Part shown: piece after piece, positions 34,120 through 44,679 of the stretch
Layout of the letters: every line of letters starts with the position of its first letter
Position numbering within the stretch: the first letter of the stretch is position 1
From: Exiguobacterium aurantiacum
GTDB lineage: Bacteria > Bacillota > Bacilli > Exiguobacteriales > Exiguobacteriaceae
Reading direction: 5' to 3'
Length of the DNA: 64,000 nucleotides
Assembly (NCBI RefSeq): GCF_024362205.1
Contig: NZ_CP101462.1
Coordinates: forward strand, 1,082,501 to 1,146,500
Notes under the pieces: model-generated
What the model saw: only the letters and a program-made list of their open reading frames with translations
Told to the model about the DNA's origin: nothing
Databases searched by the model: none
Made by a program: the position numbers and the translations under genes

Positions 34120-35085
34120 ATGGCACATTGGCCAGAGGCAGCAACGATATTGAAATTGATTGAATCGGCGGATACAATCATGATCCACCGACACGTCCGT
34201 CCCGACCCTGACGCGCTCGGCAGTCAGCTCGGATTAAAGCGACTGTTAGAGGTCGCGTATCCCGAGAAACGGATTTACGTCGTCGGCGGCATCGTCCCCG
34301 ACTTAGAATTTTTAGGCAAGATGGAGCACGTCGAACCGGACATGTACAAGGAAGCACTCGTTATCGTGCTCGACACGGCCAACCATGAGCGGATCGATGG
34401 ACCGCACGCTTTGACGGGCAAGACGGTCGTCAAGATCGATCATCACCCTGACGAAGATGCGTACGCGGCACATCAAGTTGTCGACACGACGGTCAGTTCG
34501 ACGTCGGAGATGATTGCTGAACTTGCCGGGATGTGGGGTCTTGCTCTCGATGAAGCGTCCGCTTTCCTATTATTTGCCGGGATTGTCGGCGACACGGGAC
34601 GTTTCCAGTTCCGCAACGCGACACCACGCACGTTCGAAGTCGCGGCCAAGCTGATCAACTATGGCATCGATACGAACCGATTGTATCGCCAAATGTACAA
34701 GACGAACTTGGCGACATTGCAACTCCAAGGCTACGTGCTTCAAAACGTCAACGTGACGGAAGCCGGAGTCGGCTATGTCAAAATCGATGCGGACGTCCTG
34801 CGTACGTTCCATGCGTCACCGGAAGCGGCGTCGTTGCTCGTCAACAGTTTCTCAGGCCTCGAAGGATTGAAGTGCTGGGTCATGTTCGTCGAGAACAAAG
34901 ATGAGATTCGGGTGCGGATTCGTTCGAAAGGACCGGTCATCAATGATGTGGCGAAGCGCTATCGCGGCGGCGGTCATCCGATGGCAGCCGGTGCCACCAT
35001 CGATAAATGGGAAGAGATGGACGAGGTGATCGCGGCACTCAACGAAGTCGCGGCACCGTTCACGTTCGAAACTGAAGAGAGCTGA
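34120..35085 (+). CDS. nrnA: NrnA, DHH/DHHA1 oligoribonuclease and pAp phosphatase
   Basis: 321 residues. It degrades nanoRNAs of 2-5 nt and dephosphorylates 3',5'-pAp, substituting for E. coli Orn and CysQ. DHH-domain motifs: HRHVRPDPDALGSQ, VLDTAN, IDHHPDE and GDTGRFQF. The DHHA1 domain ends with YRGGGHPMAAGA. ATG 34120 is used because AGGA (34110-34113) lies 6 nt upstream; the ATG at 34114 overlaps it. Its stop codon lies within the bidirectional terminator. Confidence 0.95.
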   Translation: MAHWPEAATILKLIESADTIMIHRHVRPDPDALGSQLGLKRLLEVAYPEKRIYVVGGIVPDLEFLGKMEHVEPDMYKEALVIVLDTANHERIDGPHALTGKTVVKIDHHPDEDAYAAHQVVDTTVSSTSEMIAELAGMWGLALDEASAFLLFAGIVGDTGRFQFRNATPRTFEVAAKLINYGIDTNRLYRQMYKTNLATLQLQGYVLQNVNVTEAGVGYVKIDADVLRTFHASPEAASLLVNSFSGLEGLKCWVMFVENKDEIRVRIRSKGPVINDVAKRYRGGGHPMAAGATIDKWEEMDEVIAALNEVAAPFTFETEES

Positions 35086-35107
35086 CCCGTTGGTCAGCTC
35101 TCTTCAG
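35072..35107. terminator. bidirectional terminator nrnA / ytzJ-like
   Basis: CTGAAGAGAGCTGACC and its complement (16 bp) with loop CGTT, overlapping both stop codons. Confidence 0.85.
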
Positions 35108-35295
35108 CTTTTGTCCTGATCTTGTGGGATGAACCATGTACCGCGATCGGTCACGTCCTCGACGACGTCGAGTTGGTACTCGGTGATGTAGCGGCGGAGT
35201 CGGTCGATAATCTCCGGACTGTCAGCAAAAACGGTCTGGCCATTCTGTAAATTTTCGAGCTTGTCACGTGCGATTTTACCCCGATTAATAATCAT
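35104..35295 (-). CDS. small conserved protein, YtzJ-like
   Basis: A 63-residue soluble protein (MIINRGKIARDKLENL, then VTDRGTWFIP). Size and position after nrnA fit YtzJ of B. subtilis, which lies near nrnA; I assign it mainly on synteny. AAAGGGGG lies about 10 nt before the ATG. B. subtilis has the sporulation genes ytrH and ytrI here; they are absent. Function unknown. Confidence 0.65.
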   Translation of the reverse strand: MIINRGKIARDKLENLQNGQTVFADSPEIIDRLRRYITEYQLDVVEDVTDRGTWFIPQDQDKS

Positions 35296-35397
35296 CCGGT
35301 TTATACCCCCTTTTAGGAGAAGTTTTGTCTATAATTATTGTATCAGACAAGTGCCGAAATGAGTTTGACAATTATGAAAAAAGAAAGGGGGGGTCTT

Positions 35398-38300
35398 GTG
35401 ATCCACTTGAATGTACGATCGGCTTTTAGCTTGATGCAGAGCACGATTCGACTTGAACAATATGTCGCACTGATGGCCGAACGGGGGAGCCGGGCCGTCG
35501 CGCTCGCTGACGATGCGTTATACGGCTTGCCGCAGTTCGTCCGATTATGCGAACGTTACGCGGTCAAACCTGTCATCGGGTTGCGGACGAAACTGCGGAT
35601 GGACGGGTTTGACGTGTCGGTCCTCGTCTACGCGCTGACCGAGGAACAGTTACCGGATCTCTATCGCCTCGTCCAGGCCGACGGATTGACCGAGGCGACC
35701 GAATTGGCAGTAGTCGTCTTACCGGAGAACTGGAAGACGAACGATCCGGTCCACAGGCGCCGCCTATATAATCATCTGCTCGGTTACGTGAACGAAGAGA
35801 AACTATGGCTCGGCTTGCCGGCACCGCAAACGACGGAACATACATTGTTGCTCAGACAACTTCGCGAGATGCGGGATGAACTCGGGACAAAGCTCGTCCC
35901 GGCTCCGGAAACGAGTTACATGCGACCGGAAGATTTCGAGGCGTATCGAGCCATCGTCGCCATCGGCGAAGGGGAGCTTATCTCGCAAGAGGATGTGCAT
36001 CAGAAAGGTAGGTACGTCCGTCTGCCGAGCGAGATGAACGATTGGTTCGAGCCAAACGAACTTGAGGCGCTGGACCGATTCGAGTCCCTTGTGTCCGTCA
36101 CCCGCTTGCCGCAAGCGACGACATCCATCCCGGAGTTCGAAGGTGCCGTCGACCGGTTGAAACGCCTCGTCGCCGACCGCTTGAAGGCGCTCGATTTGTT
36201 CCAAGAAGATTATATCGAGCGGGCCCGTTATGAACTCGACGTCATCGCACGGACGGGGTTCGCCTCTTATTTCCTCATCGTCGAGGATATTGTTCGTTAT
36301 GCGAAAGAACAAGGAATCGAGGTCGGCCCCGGTCGTGGTTCCGCGGCAGGGTCGCTCGTCAGTTTCGCGCTTCACATCACCGAGGTCGATCCGGTCCGAT
36401 TCGGTCTCTTGTTCGAACGATTTTTGAATCCGGAACGAATCACGATGCCGGATATCGATTTGGACTTCGAGGATGAACGGCGCGATGAGGTCGTCCGCTA
36501 CGTGTTGGAGAAGTATGGTGAAAACCATGCGGCTCAAATCGGTACGCTCGCCACGTTCGGTGCGAAAGCGGCGCTGCGGGATGTCGCACGGGCGCTCGGA
36601 CTGACGCTTGAAGAAGGACAGGCGGCGAGCAAACAAGTGAAAGATGACGGGCTGGCCGGGATTTTGGCCAACCCATCGAAGGTGAAATGGTTTGCCGGCA
36701 GTCAAAAACGCTCGCAGCTCTTGAAGATCGCCTCCGAGTTGGAAGGGTTACCGCGTCAAGCCTCGGTCCATGCGGCCGGACTCGTGCTCAGCCGGGAGGA
36801 GCTCGATGCAATCACGCCGCTGCAGCCGACGACAGGGGAGCAAGTGACCCAATATAATATGAAGGATCTCGAAGCGCTCGGTCTGTTGAAAATCGATTTG
36901 CTCGGTTTGCGCAACTTGACGAGGCTCCGACAGATGGAGGAGTTGATTCGAGAGACGGATGAACTGTTCTCGTTGAAGACGATTCCACTGAACGACGCCA
37001 AGACGTTACGTGTGCTCGCTCGCGGTGACACGGATGGGATCTTCCAATTCGAATCGGAAGGGATGAAGCAAGCGCTTCGGCAAGTGAAGCCGACCGAGTT
37101 CGAGGATATCGTCGTGACGATGTCGCTCTATCGGCCGGGACCGATGCAGTTCATCGACACGTACGCGAAGCGCAAGCACGGGATGCCGTATCAACCGGTC
37201 CATCCCGTCGTCGGTGACATCATGCAGACGACGAACGGGGTGCTCGTTTATCAAGAACAAGTCATGCGCTTATTGCGTGAGCTTGCGGGCTACTCGTATG
37301 CCGAGGCCGATTTGATTCGCCGCGCCATCGCCAAAAAAGACGTGGCCGCCATCGATGTCGAGAAGGCTCGATTTTTAGAACGTTCCTCGGCCCGGTTCGA
37401 TCAAGATTCGATGCGACAAGTGTTTTCGTGGATTGAGAAGTTTGCGGGCTACGGGTTTAACCGTTCCCATGCTGTCGCCTACAGTTTGATCAGTTACCGC
37501 TTGGCGTATGTGAAGGCGCACTTTGAACGAATCTTCTATCTCGTGACGTACGATAAGACGAACCAGCTCGTCCGAATGTTGCGAAAAGGGAAAATCCCGG
37601 TCTATCCACCCGACGTCCTGCACGGTCAAGCCGGTGCCTTTTTGGAAGGGCCGGGTGTTCGCCTCGGCTTGAAAGCGGTCCAAGGTTTGACGAAGCGCGA
37701 CGTCGAGCGGTTGATCGAACATCATACCGAGTTCACCGACGTGAAGCATCTGCTCGAACTCATGGGCTGGGGCACGAAAGACCATATGAAACTGCGGCGC
37801 TTGCTCGGGGCAGGGGCGTTAGACCGGATGTACCATGGTGATCGGCGGCGTGCCTTTGAGGCGGTCGAGCGGCTTCGTGAAGAGACGGAGACGCATCTGC
37901 TCCCGGACGAATTGTCCGCGCTCGGATTGAAACGGTCCGCGCCAATCGAGCCAAGCTGGTCCGAGGAAGAACGTGAGGCGCTCGGAACGTGGATCGTGCA
38001 TTCGCCACTGACGACGGTCGCGCCGCTCTCGGTCGAGACGGTGACGATTGATGAGGTGCTGCATGGCGAACGTGGATTCATCGTCGTCTACGTGGACGCG
38101 ATTCGTACGTTTAAGACGAAGAAGAATGAAGAGATGGGTGTCGTCATGGTCGATGACGGTGTCTCACAAGACGAGGTCGTCATCTTCCCGCGTGTGTTCA
38201 CGCAATTTTCGCGCTCGCTTTACGTCGGGAACGTCCTCTTGCTCGAAGTGCATCCAAACGAGCGGGACGGTCGGCGTCAACTCGTCGTCGAACGGGCAAG

Positions 38301-38568
38301 GCCGCTCCATGGCCAAGCGCTGTTCGTCCGTCTCCGTCTCGAGTCGTTCGCCGACCTCGAAGAATTGCTCCATACGGCGAAAGGGGATGTGCCGGTCATC
38401 TGTCGGTTCTCGGATTCGAAGGAAGTGAAGCAACTTGCCACGGCGTATGCGGTCAATCCGACGGAATCTTTGCTCTTGGCATTGAAACAACGGTTCGGCG
38501 AAACGGATGTCGTGTTGAAGCGGGTCGACTCGAAATTGCCCGGTACGAAAACTAGTACCAAGTCATAA
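35398..38568 (+). CDS. dnaE: DNA polymerase III alpha subunit DnaE
   Basis: A 1056-residue C-family polymerase of the Gram-positive DnaE type, which extends RNA primers before PolC takes over. PHP domain 1 to about 220; palm about 230-480 with PDIDLDF (D352, D354, about) and GPGRGSAAGS; thumb and fingers follow (YRPGPM, YQEQVM, NRSHAVAYS); helix-hairpin-helix and OB domains lie after about 760. The GTG at 35398 is chosen: AAAGGGGGGG precedes it and it gives the family start IHLNVRSAFSL. PHP metal positions look degenerate (N-x-R where family members often have H-x-H). Slightly shorter than B. subtilis DnaE (1115). Confidence 0.95.
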   Translation: MIHLNVRSAFSLMQSTIRLEQYVALMAERGSRAVALADDALYGLPQFVRLCERYAVKPVIGLRTKLRMDGFDVSVLVYALTEEQLPDLYRLVQADGLTEATELAVVVLPENWKTNDPVHRRRLYNHLLGYVNEEKLWLGLPAPQTTEHTLLLRQLREMRDELGTKLVPAPETSYMRPEDFEAYRAIVAIGEGELISQEDVHQKGRYVRLPSEMNDWFEPNELEALDRFESLVSVTRLPQATTSIPEFEGAVDRLKRLVADRLKALDLFQEDYIERARYELDVIARTGFASYFLIVEDIVRYAKEQGIEVGPGRGSAAGSLVSFALHITEVDPVRFGLLFERFLNPERITMPDIDLDFEDERRDEVVRYVLEKYGENHAAQIGTLATFGAKAALRDVARALGLTLEEGQAASKQVKDDGLAGILANPSKVKWFAGSQKRSQLLKIASELEGLPRQASVHAAGLVLSREELDAITPLQPTTGEQVTQYNMKDLEALGLLKIDLLGLRNLTRLRQMEELIRETDELFSLKTIPLNDAKTLRVLARGDTDGIFQFESEGMKQALRQVKPTEFEDIVVTMSLYRPGPMQFIDTYAKRKHGMPYQPVHPVVGDIMQTTNGVLVYQEQVMRLLRELAGYSYAEADLIRRAIAKKDVAAIDVEKARFLERSSARFDQDSMRQVFSWIEKFAGYGFNRSHAVAYSLISYRLAYVKAHFERIFYLVTYDKTNQLVRMLRKGKIPVYPPDVLHGQAGAFLEGPGVRLGLKAVQGLTKRDVERLIEHHTEFTDVKHLLELMGWGTKDHMKLRRLLGAGALDRMYHGDRRRAFEAVERLREETETHLLPDELSALGLKRSAPIEPSWSEEEREALGTWIVHSPLTTVAPLSVETVTIDEVLHGERGFIVVYVDAIRTFKTKKNEEMGVVMVDDGVSQDEVVIFPRVFTQFSRSLYVGNVLLLEVHPNERDGRRQLVVERARPLHGQALFVRLRLESFADLEELLHTAKGDVPVICRFSDSKEVKQLATAYAVNPTESLLLALKQRFGETDVVLKRVDSKLPGTKTSTKS

Positions 38569-38575
38569 AAAGTGG

Positions 38576-38601
38576 TATAATCTGTTTAATTGGTCTGACC
38601 A
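38576..38601 (+). promoter_or_regulatory. -10 and GntR-type operator before the FadR-like gene
   Basis: TATAAT (38576-38581) is followed at 38591-38601 by the perfect 11-bp palindrome TGGTCTGACCA. This is the operator type bound by FadR-subfamily GntR proteins (TGGTnnnACCA). At about +3 to +13 it would give autorepression. Confidence 0.65.
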
Positions 38602-38643
38602 CTTTAGAGAAAATGCCATCCAAAAAGGGAGTTGAACGGTCAG

Positions 38644-39198
38644 ATGCATGGAAAACACGCATCCTCTTTTCACGAAAACATTTCTAAAATCAGAACGTTG
38701 ATCGTCCAGGCCGCGCTCGAGCCGGGGGATCGTCTCCCGTCAGAACGGGAACTCGCCGAGACGCTTTCCATCAGCCGCGCCTCGGTCCGTGAAGCGTTAC
38801 GGGCACTCAGCTTCCTAGGGATCGTTGAGACGAGACATGGGGGCGGCACGTTTTTATGCGAGCAAGACCGCCATCGATATATCGAGATTTTGTCTGAGTT
38901 CATCGTCACGAAGCAAACAAAAGCGACGGACATTGTCGATATGTTGCGACTGCTCGAACGCTTGGCGTTGACGGAAGTCGAACCGACCCCAGAACGTATC
39001 GCGTTGCTTGAAGCGAGCGTACAGACGGATCGTGACTTCCGACAGAACCTCATCTTCGGATTGAAGAACGAACTGTTCATTCGAATTTGGAGCGAAGTGA
39101 ATCGGTTTTATGACGGAACGGATGCGGGCGACCTGTATACGGAAGACGAACGTAGACGATTGTTGGAGATGTGGCGTGCGGCGGGGATGCCGGAATGA
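38644..39198 (+). CDS. GntR-family (FadR subfamily) transcriptional regulator
   Basis: 184 residues. The N-terminal winged helix reads [20 protein letters not shown] then [20 protein letters not shown], followed by GGGTF, typical of FadR-type GntR proteins. The ligand-binding all-helical domain is short and its ligand is unknown. It lies 14 nt upstream of accD in the same direction, so regulation of fatty-acid or carboxylate metabolism is plausible. ATG 38644 lies 12 nt after GGGAG; the in-frame TTG at 38632 abuts that site. The perfect palindrome upstream suggests it represses itself. Confidence 0.85.
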   Translation: MHGKHASSFHENISKIRTLIVQAALEPGDRLPSERELAETLSISRASVREALRALSFLGIVETRHGGGTFLCEQDRHRYIEILSEFIVTKQTKATDIVDMLRLLERLALTEVEPTPERIALLEASVQTDRDFRQNLIFGLKNELFIRIWSEVNRFYDGTDAGDLYTEDERRRLLEMWRAAGMPE

Positions 39199-39212
39199 AC
39201 GAGGGGGAAGCG

Positions 39213-40067
39213 ATGACTGCTTTTTTCAAGAAACCAAAACGATATATGCCATTGCGTCAACGAGAACCGAAAATTGACGCACCACAAGGCTTGATGACGA
39301 AATGTCCATCCTGTAAATATATGCATTACACGAAACAGTTAAACGAAAATCATAAAGTGTGTGATTGCGGCTATCATTTCCCGCTCAGTGCAGATGAGCG
39401 GATTCACATGTTGGTTGACGGTCAATCGTTTGAAAAATTTGCGGGGCCGCTCGTGAAAGAGAACCCGCTCGATTTTCCAGATTATGAAGATAAATTGAAA
39501 AAAGACAGGGAGCGAACTGGGATTGAAGAAGCCATCGTCTGTGGCCGCGCCACGATTGACGGGCTCCCTGTCGTCGTCTGCGTCATGGACGCCCGCTTCC
39601 GCATGGGGTCGATGGGCGCATATGTCGGAGAAGCGATCGCTTCAGCCGTCCGGACCGCGACAAAAGAACGTTTGCCGGTCGTCTTGTTTACGGCCTCTGG
39701 CGGTGCGCGCATGCAAGAGGGTATGGTCAGCTTGATGCAGATGGCCAACACGTCGATCGCGTTGAAACAACACGATGAAGCCGGCCTATTGTACGTCGCC
39801 TACTTGACGCATCCGACGACAGGCGGCGTGTCAGCCAGTTTTGCGATGCTCGGGGACGTGAACGTCGCCGAACCTGGGGCGTTGATCGGCTTTGCCGGAC
39901 GACGTATCATCGAGCAAACGATTCGTGAGAAATTGCCAGACAACTTCCAAACTGCCGAGTTCTTATTAGAAGCTGGTCAACTGGACGCCGTCGTTCATCG
40001 TGAACAGATGCGTTCGTTCTTAAAGAAGATGATCGAGTTACACGGCGGGGAGGTCCATCATGTTTGA
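39213..40067 (+). CDS. accD: acetyl-CoA carboxylase carboxyltransferase beta
   Basis: Transfers the carboxyl group from carboxybiotin to acetyl-CoA, making malonyl-CoA, in complex with AccA. 284 residues: an N-terminal zinc ribbon with C31-x2-C34 and C50-x-C52, then the crotonase-fold carboxyltransferase ([26 protein letters not shown]). The second zinc knuckle is one residue shorter than the usual C-x2-C. ATG 39213 follows GAGGGGG. Overlaps accA by 8 nt. Confidence 0.95.
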   Translation: MTAFFKKPKRYMPLRQREPKIDAPQGLMTKCPSCKYMHYTKQLNENHKVCDCGYHFPLSADERIHMLVDGQSFEKFAGPLVKENPLDFPDYEDKLKKDRERTGIEEAIVCGRATIDGLPVVVCVMDARFRMGSMGAYVGEAIASAVRTATKERLPVVLFTASGGARMQEGMVSLMQMANTSIALKQHDEAGLLYVAYLTHPTTGGVSASFAMLGDVNVAEPGALIGFAGRRIIEQTIREKLPDNFQTAEFLLEAGQLDAVVHREQMRSFLKKMIELHGGEVHHV

Positions 40068-40995
40068 TCCAATTAAAGAAGTAAACGAACAACTCGGGAA
40101 GTTGCGCGAGACGGCGGAGACGAAAGGGATCGACTTATCTCGAGAAATCCGCCACCTCGAAGCGAAGCTTCATCGATTAGAAAAAGACATTTATGGGAAT
40201 ATGAAACCGTGGGATCGCGTACAATTGGCGCGAAACCCGAAACGGCCGACGACGCTCGACTATATCGCCCAGCTGTTTCCGGATTTCATCGAGTTGCATG
40301 GTGACCGTCATGGTTATGATGATGCTGCCATTATATCGGGACTGGCCTCACTCGACGGGACGCCGGTGACAATCATCGGCCATCAACGAGGTCGGAACAC
40401 GAAAGAAAACATGCACCGTAACTTTGGTATGCCGCACCCAGAAGGCTACCGCAAAGCGCTTCGATTTATGAAGCAAGCGGAAAAGTTCAATCGTCCTGTC
40501 ATCACGTTCATCGACACAAAAGGCGCTTACCCTGGGAAAGCGGCCGAAGAGCGTGGACAAAGCGAGGCGATTGCGCGCAACTTGTTCGAGATGGCAACAT
40601 TGAAAGTACCGATTATTTCAATCGTCATCGGAGAAGGTGGATCGGGTGGAGCGCTCGGGATTGGTGTGTGTGACCGTCTGCTCATGTTAGAGAACAGCAC
40701 GTATTCGGTCATTTCACCGGAAGGCGCAGCCGCCCTCTTGTGGAAAGACGCGAAGCTCGCGGAGCGCGCGGCAGAAACGATGAAGATTACAGCACAAGAT
40801 TTGCTGAATTTAGGGATTGTCGATGAAGTCGTCACCGAGGTGTTCGGTGGGGCTCATATCGATGTGTCATTACAGTCATCACTCTTAAAGCCTGTATTAG
40901 CACAACACATGACGGAGTTGCGAGGTCGGACTCAAAATGAGTTGTTGCAAGGGCGGGCCGCCAAATATCATCAAATTGGCACAATTGGCTCGTGA
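40060..40995 (+). CDS. accA: acetyl-CoA carboxylase carboxyltransferase alpha
   Basis: Alpha partner of AccD in the first committed step of fatty-acid synthesis. 311 residues with the AccA N-terminal helices ([18 protein letters not shown]), the [17 protein letters not shown] motif, and the carboxyltransferase core ([25 protein letters not shown]). ATG 40060 has GGGGAGG upstream inside accD, so the two are coupled. Its stop codon TGA is the first part of a perfect cre sequence. Confidence 0.96.
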   Translation: MFDPIKEVNEQLGKLRETAETKGIDLSREIRHLEAKLHRLEKDIYGNMKPWDRVQLARNPKRPTTLDYIAQLFPDFIELHGDRHGYDDAAIISGLASLDGTPVTIIGHQRGRNTKENMHRNFGMPHPEGYRKALRFMKQAEKFNRPVITFIDTKGAYPGKAAEERGQSEAIARNLFEMATLKVPIISIVIGEGGSGGALGIGVCDRLLMLENSTYSVISPEGAAALLWKDAKLAERAAETMKITAQDLLNLGIVDEVVTEVFGGAHIDVSLQSSLLKPVLAQHMTELRGRTQNELLQGRAAKYHQIGTIGS

Positions 40996-41006
40996 AAACG
41001 TTAACA
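40993..41006 (+). promoter_or_regulatory. perfect cre site upstream of pfkA
   Basis: TGAAAACGTTAACA fits cre TGWAARCGYTWWCA at all 14 positions. It includes the accA stop codon and the left arm of a larger inverted repeat (AACGTTAAC 40997-41005, GTTAACGTT 41017-41025). It lies about 150 nt upstream of the pfkA start, a position more like activation than repression. Confidence 0.75.
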
Positions 41007-41039
41007 ACCGCTTCAGGTTAACGTTCGTTCACTCACGGG

Positions 41040-41116
41040 TTGACTGTTTTTAAGCACACCCCATGCTTTTTTTTCACATACTTGTGTTGTAAAACAAAGG
41101 TCAGACATGGTATTTT
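41040..41116 (+). promoter_or_regulatory. pfkA promoter region and weak accDA terminator
   Basis: Two promoter candidates: TTGACT (41040) with CATGCT (41062), and TTGTAA (41087-41092) with an 18-bp spacer to TATTTT (41111-41116). A short AAGCA/TGCTT hairpin (41052-41068) with T8 may end accDA transcripts. Confidence 0.35.
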
Positions 41117-41143
41117 ATTTTCAGATTTCGTTAAAACACATAA

Positions 41144-42124
<981 letters not shown>

Positions 42125-42148
42125 CGAGTACCAGTGAACTCCACAGAG

Positions 42149-42178
42149 ACGGGATCAGGTCGGACGACCCCCCGTTTT
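42149..42178 (+). terminator. possible partial terminator between pfkA and pyk
   Basis: Hairpin ACGGG ... CCCGT with an inner GGTC/GACC stem and only four Ts. It could lower readthrough; it is weak. Confidence 0.3.
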
Positions 42179-42219
42179 CTGTGTGTAAATGTAATACATC
42201 CCCTAGGAGGTTTTTATTT

Positions 42220-43962
42220 ATGCGTAGAACGAAAATTGTATGTACGATTGGACCAGCTTCAGAGAAACGTCTTCCGGAAATGATTGAAGCCGGAATGAAC
42301 GTCGCACGTCTCAACTTCTCACACGGTGACTATGAAGAGCACGGCGCACGTATCCGCGACATCCGTGAAGCATCAAAAGCTGCCGGCAAAGTTGTAACGG
42401 TTCTTCTTGACACGAAAGGTCCTGAAATTCGTACACATACGTTTGAAGAAGGAAAAGCACTCCTCGAAAAAGGTAAAGAAGTCATCATCGTCTCGACAGA
42501 AGAAATCGTCGGAACGAAAGACCGTTTCTCGGTCACGTACGAAGGATTGTATGAAGACGTTGAAGTCGGTTCACGCATCATGCTCGACGACGGACTCATC
42601 GGTCTCCTTGTCGTTGAGAAACTTCCGAACCGTGACCTTCGTTGCGTCATCGAAAACGAAGGCGTCATCAAGACGAAGAAAGGCGTCAACTTGCCTAACG
42701 TCAAAGTGAACCTTCCTGCCCTTACAGACAAAGATATCGCCGACATCGAGTTCGGGATCTCACAAGACATCGATGTCATCGCGGCATCATTCGTCCGTCG
42801 TGCATCTGACGTCGTTGAGATTCGTCAACTTCTCGAGCGCAACAACGCTTCACACATCAAAATCTATCCAAAAATCGAGAACCAAGAAGGTGTCGACAAC
42901 ATCGACGAGATCTTGGCGATTTCTGACGGTTTGATGGTCGCTCGTGGTGACCTCGGAATCGAGATCCCGACTGAAGAAGTCACACCAGTTCAAAAAGAAT
43001 TGATCAAGAAGTGTAACGACCTCGGAAAACCAGTCATCACGGCTACACAAATGCTTGACTCGATGCAACGCAACCCGCGTCCAACACGTGCGGAAGCATC
43101 TGACGTTGCCAACGCCATCCTCGATGGTACGGATGCGGTCATGCTTTCAGGTGAGACGGCAGCAGGGGACTATCCAATCGAGTCAGTTCAAATGCAAGCA
43201 GCCATCGCTGTTCGTACGGAGCAAATGCTCGACTACAAAAACTTGCTCAAAGATCGTCAGAAGCGCAGTGAGCATACGGTAACGGATGCGATCTCACAAG
43301 CGGTTGCCCACACGGCAATCAACTTGAACGCGAAAGCGATCTTGACACCGACACAATCAGGTTACACAGCTGCTCGTACAGCGAAGTATCGCCCAGAGGC
43401 GAACATCATCGCGGTCACAGAGTCAGAGCGTGTGGCACGTCAATTGAACCTCGTTTGGGGTGTATACCCAATCGTGGCCGACACGATGCCGAACAACACG
43501 GATGAGATGTTGGTCCAAGCGTCAGAAGCAGCTCGTCACGCTGGATTCGTCACAGACGGCGACCTCGTCGTCATCTCGGCAGGTATCCCGGCAGCGACTG
43601 CGGGTACGACGAACATGATGAAAGTTCACATCGTCGGTCATGCCCTCGCAAACGGACGCGGAATCGGTGAGCGTGGTCTCGTCGGTGAAGTCGTCATTGC
43701 GAACAACGCAGACGAAGCGAACGCGAAAGCGAAAGACGGGATGATCCTCGTCGCACCATTCACAGATAAAGAAATGATGCCAGCAATCGAGAAAGCGGCT
43801 GGAATCATCACAGAAGACGGTGGATTGACGAGCCATGCCGGCATCGTTGGACCATCACTCCGCAAGCCGGTCATCGTCGGTGTCGAATCAGCGACATCAA
43901 CATTCCGCGACGGACAGATGATTTCAATCGACCCACTCACTGGTAAAATCTACAACGCGTAA
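42220..43962 (+). CDS. pyk: pyruvate kinase with C-terminal PEP-utiliser domain
   Basis: Makes pyruvate and ATP from PEP and ADP. 580 residues. The catalytic barrel carries [38 protein letters not shown]-type sequence and [18 protein letters not shown]. After the regular C-domain there is an extra ~110-residue swivelling domain with [12 protein letters not shown], like the PEP-synthase phosphohistidine domain; this extension is typical of Bacillus and Geobacillus enzymes. AGGAGG at 42205-42210 precedes ATG 42220 by 9 nt. Probably co-transcribed with pfkA. Confidence 0.97.
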   Translation: MRRTKIVCTIGPASEKRLPEMIEAGMNVARLNFSHGDYEEHGARIRDIREASKAAGKVVTVLLDTKGPEIRTHTFEEGKALLEKGKEVIIVSTEEIVGTKDRFSVTYEGLYEDVEVGSRIMLDDGLIGLLVVEKLPNRDLRCVIENEGVIKTKKGVNLPNVKVNLPALTDKDIADIEFGISQDIDVIAASFVRRASDVVEIRQLLERNNASHIKIYPKIENQEGVDNIDEILAISDGLMVARGDLGIEIPTEEVTPVQKELIKKCNDLGKPVITATQMLDSMQRNPRPTRAEASDVANAILDGTDAVMLSGETAAGDYPIESVQMQAAIAVRTEQMLDYKNLLKDRQKRSEHTVTDAISQAVAHTAINLNAKAILTPTQSGYTAARTAKYRPEANIIAVTESERVARQLNLVWGVYPIVADTMPNNTDEMLVQASEAARHAGFVTDGDLVVISAGIPAATAGTTNMMKVHIVGHALANGRGIGERGLVGEVVIANNADEANAKAKDGMILVAPFTDKEMMPAIEKAAGIITEDGGLTSHAGIVGPSLRKPVIVGVESATSTFRDGQMISIDPLTGKIYNA

Positions 43963-43975
43963 TCGAATGCCAATC

Positions 43976-44007
43976 GAACCGACCTTTTCATGAGGTCGGT
44001 TCTTTTT
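43976..44007 (+). terminator. pyk terminator
   Basis: GAACCGACC / GGTCGGTTC with a 9-nt loop, then T5. Confidence 0.88.
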
Positions 44008-44029
44008 CCATTCAGAAAGAGAGTGTGTG

Positions 44030-44494
44030 ATGAGTGCTTACTTATTTTTGCTGTTGCTCGTATTGATTGGGGTCATCTCTCATAACCAGTCGGTCATCAT
44101 CGCTAGCAGCGTTCTATTGATCATTAAAGCGGTCGGATTCGGCGACCAGCTATTCCCGACGCTCGCCTCGAAAGGAATCCATTGGGGTGTGACGATCATT
44201 ACGATTGCCGTCCTCGTTCCGATTGCGACCGGCGACATCGGTTTCAGGGAATTGTGGAATAGCATTAAAGGTCCAGTCGGCATCATCGCGTTCGCCTCTG
44301 GCATCTTCGTCGCGCTCGCCGCCGGACAAGGAGTCCAACTGATGCGGGTCGACCCCGTTGTGACGACGGCACTCCTTGCTGGGACTATCCTAGCCGTCGG
44401 TTTCATGAAAGGCGTGCCGGTCGGACCGCTCGTCGGTGCCGGGATTGCCGCCTTGATTTTAGGTGGATTTAGCCTGGTTCAAAAATGGTTCTGA
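44030..44494 (+). CDS. ytwI: DUF441 membrane protein (YtwI)
   Basis: 154 residues with four to five predicted membrane helices (MSAYLFLLLLVLIGVISHN; then about 55-70, 87-105, 115-130, 135-150) and the family sequence DPVVTTALLAGTILAVGF. Function unknown. Position between pyk and citZ matches YtwI of B. subtilis. ATG 44030; the ribosome site is weak (GAAAGAGAG). Confidence 0.85.
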   Translation: MSAYLFLLLLVLIGVISHNQSVIIASSVLLIIKAVGFGDQLFPTLASKGIHWGVTIITIAVLVPIATGDIGFRELWNSIKGPVGIIAFASGIFVALAAGQGVQLMRVDPVVTTALLAGTILAVGFMKGVPVGPLVGAGIAALILGGFSLVQKWF

Positions 44495-44508
44495 CATTTT
44501 TTGACGTC

Positions 44509-44522
44509 TGGATACGCTTACA
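44509..44522 (+). promoter_or_regulatory. cre site upstream of citZ
   Basis: TGGATACGCTTACA matches cre at 12 of 14 positions. It ends directly before the -35 region of a promoter whose -10 is TATACT (44546-44551). citZ is a known CcpA target in B. subtilis. Confidence 0.55.
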
Positions 44523-44679
44523 TTTCTTTTTTTCAGTAAATTGTTTATACTAGATAAAGGACAGGGTGGAGCGAGATCGAAACGGATTGGGGAAAGTGTT
44601 CGACTTCCCGCCCTTATTCCCTACACAACAGACTGTATGATGCGGTCGATCACTTTTAAAGACTGAGGGGGAGTTATTG

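Noticed and set aside
35803-36705. 300-residue minus-strand ORF
   Set aside because: Antisense of dnaE across its catalytic palm region; no start signals.
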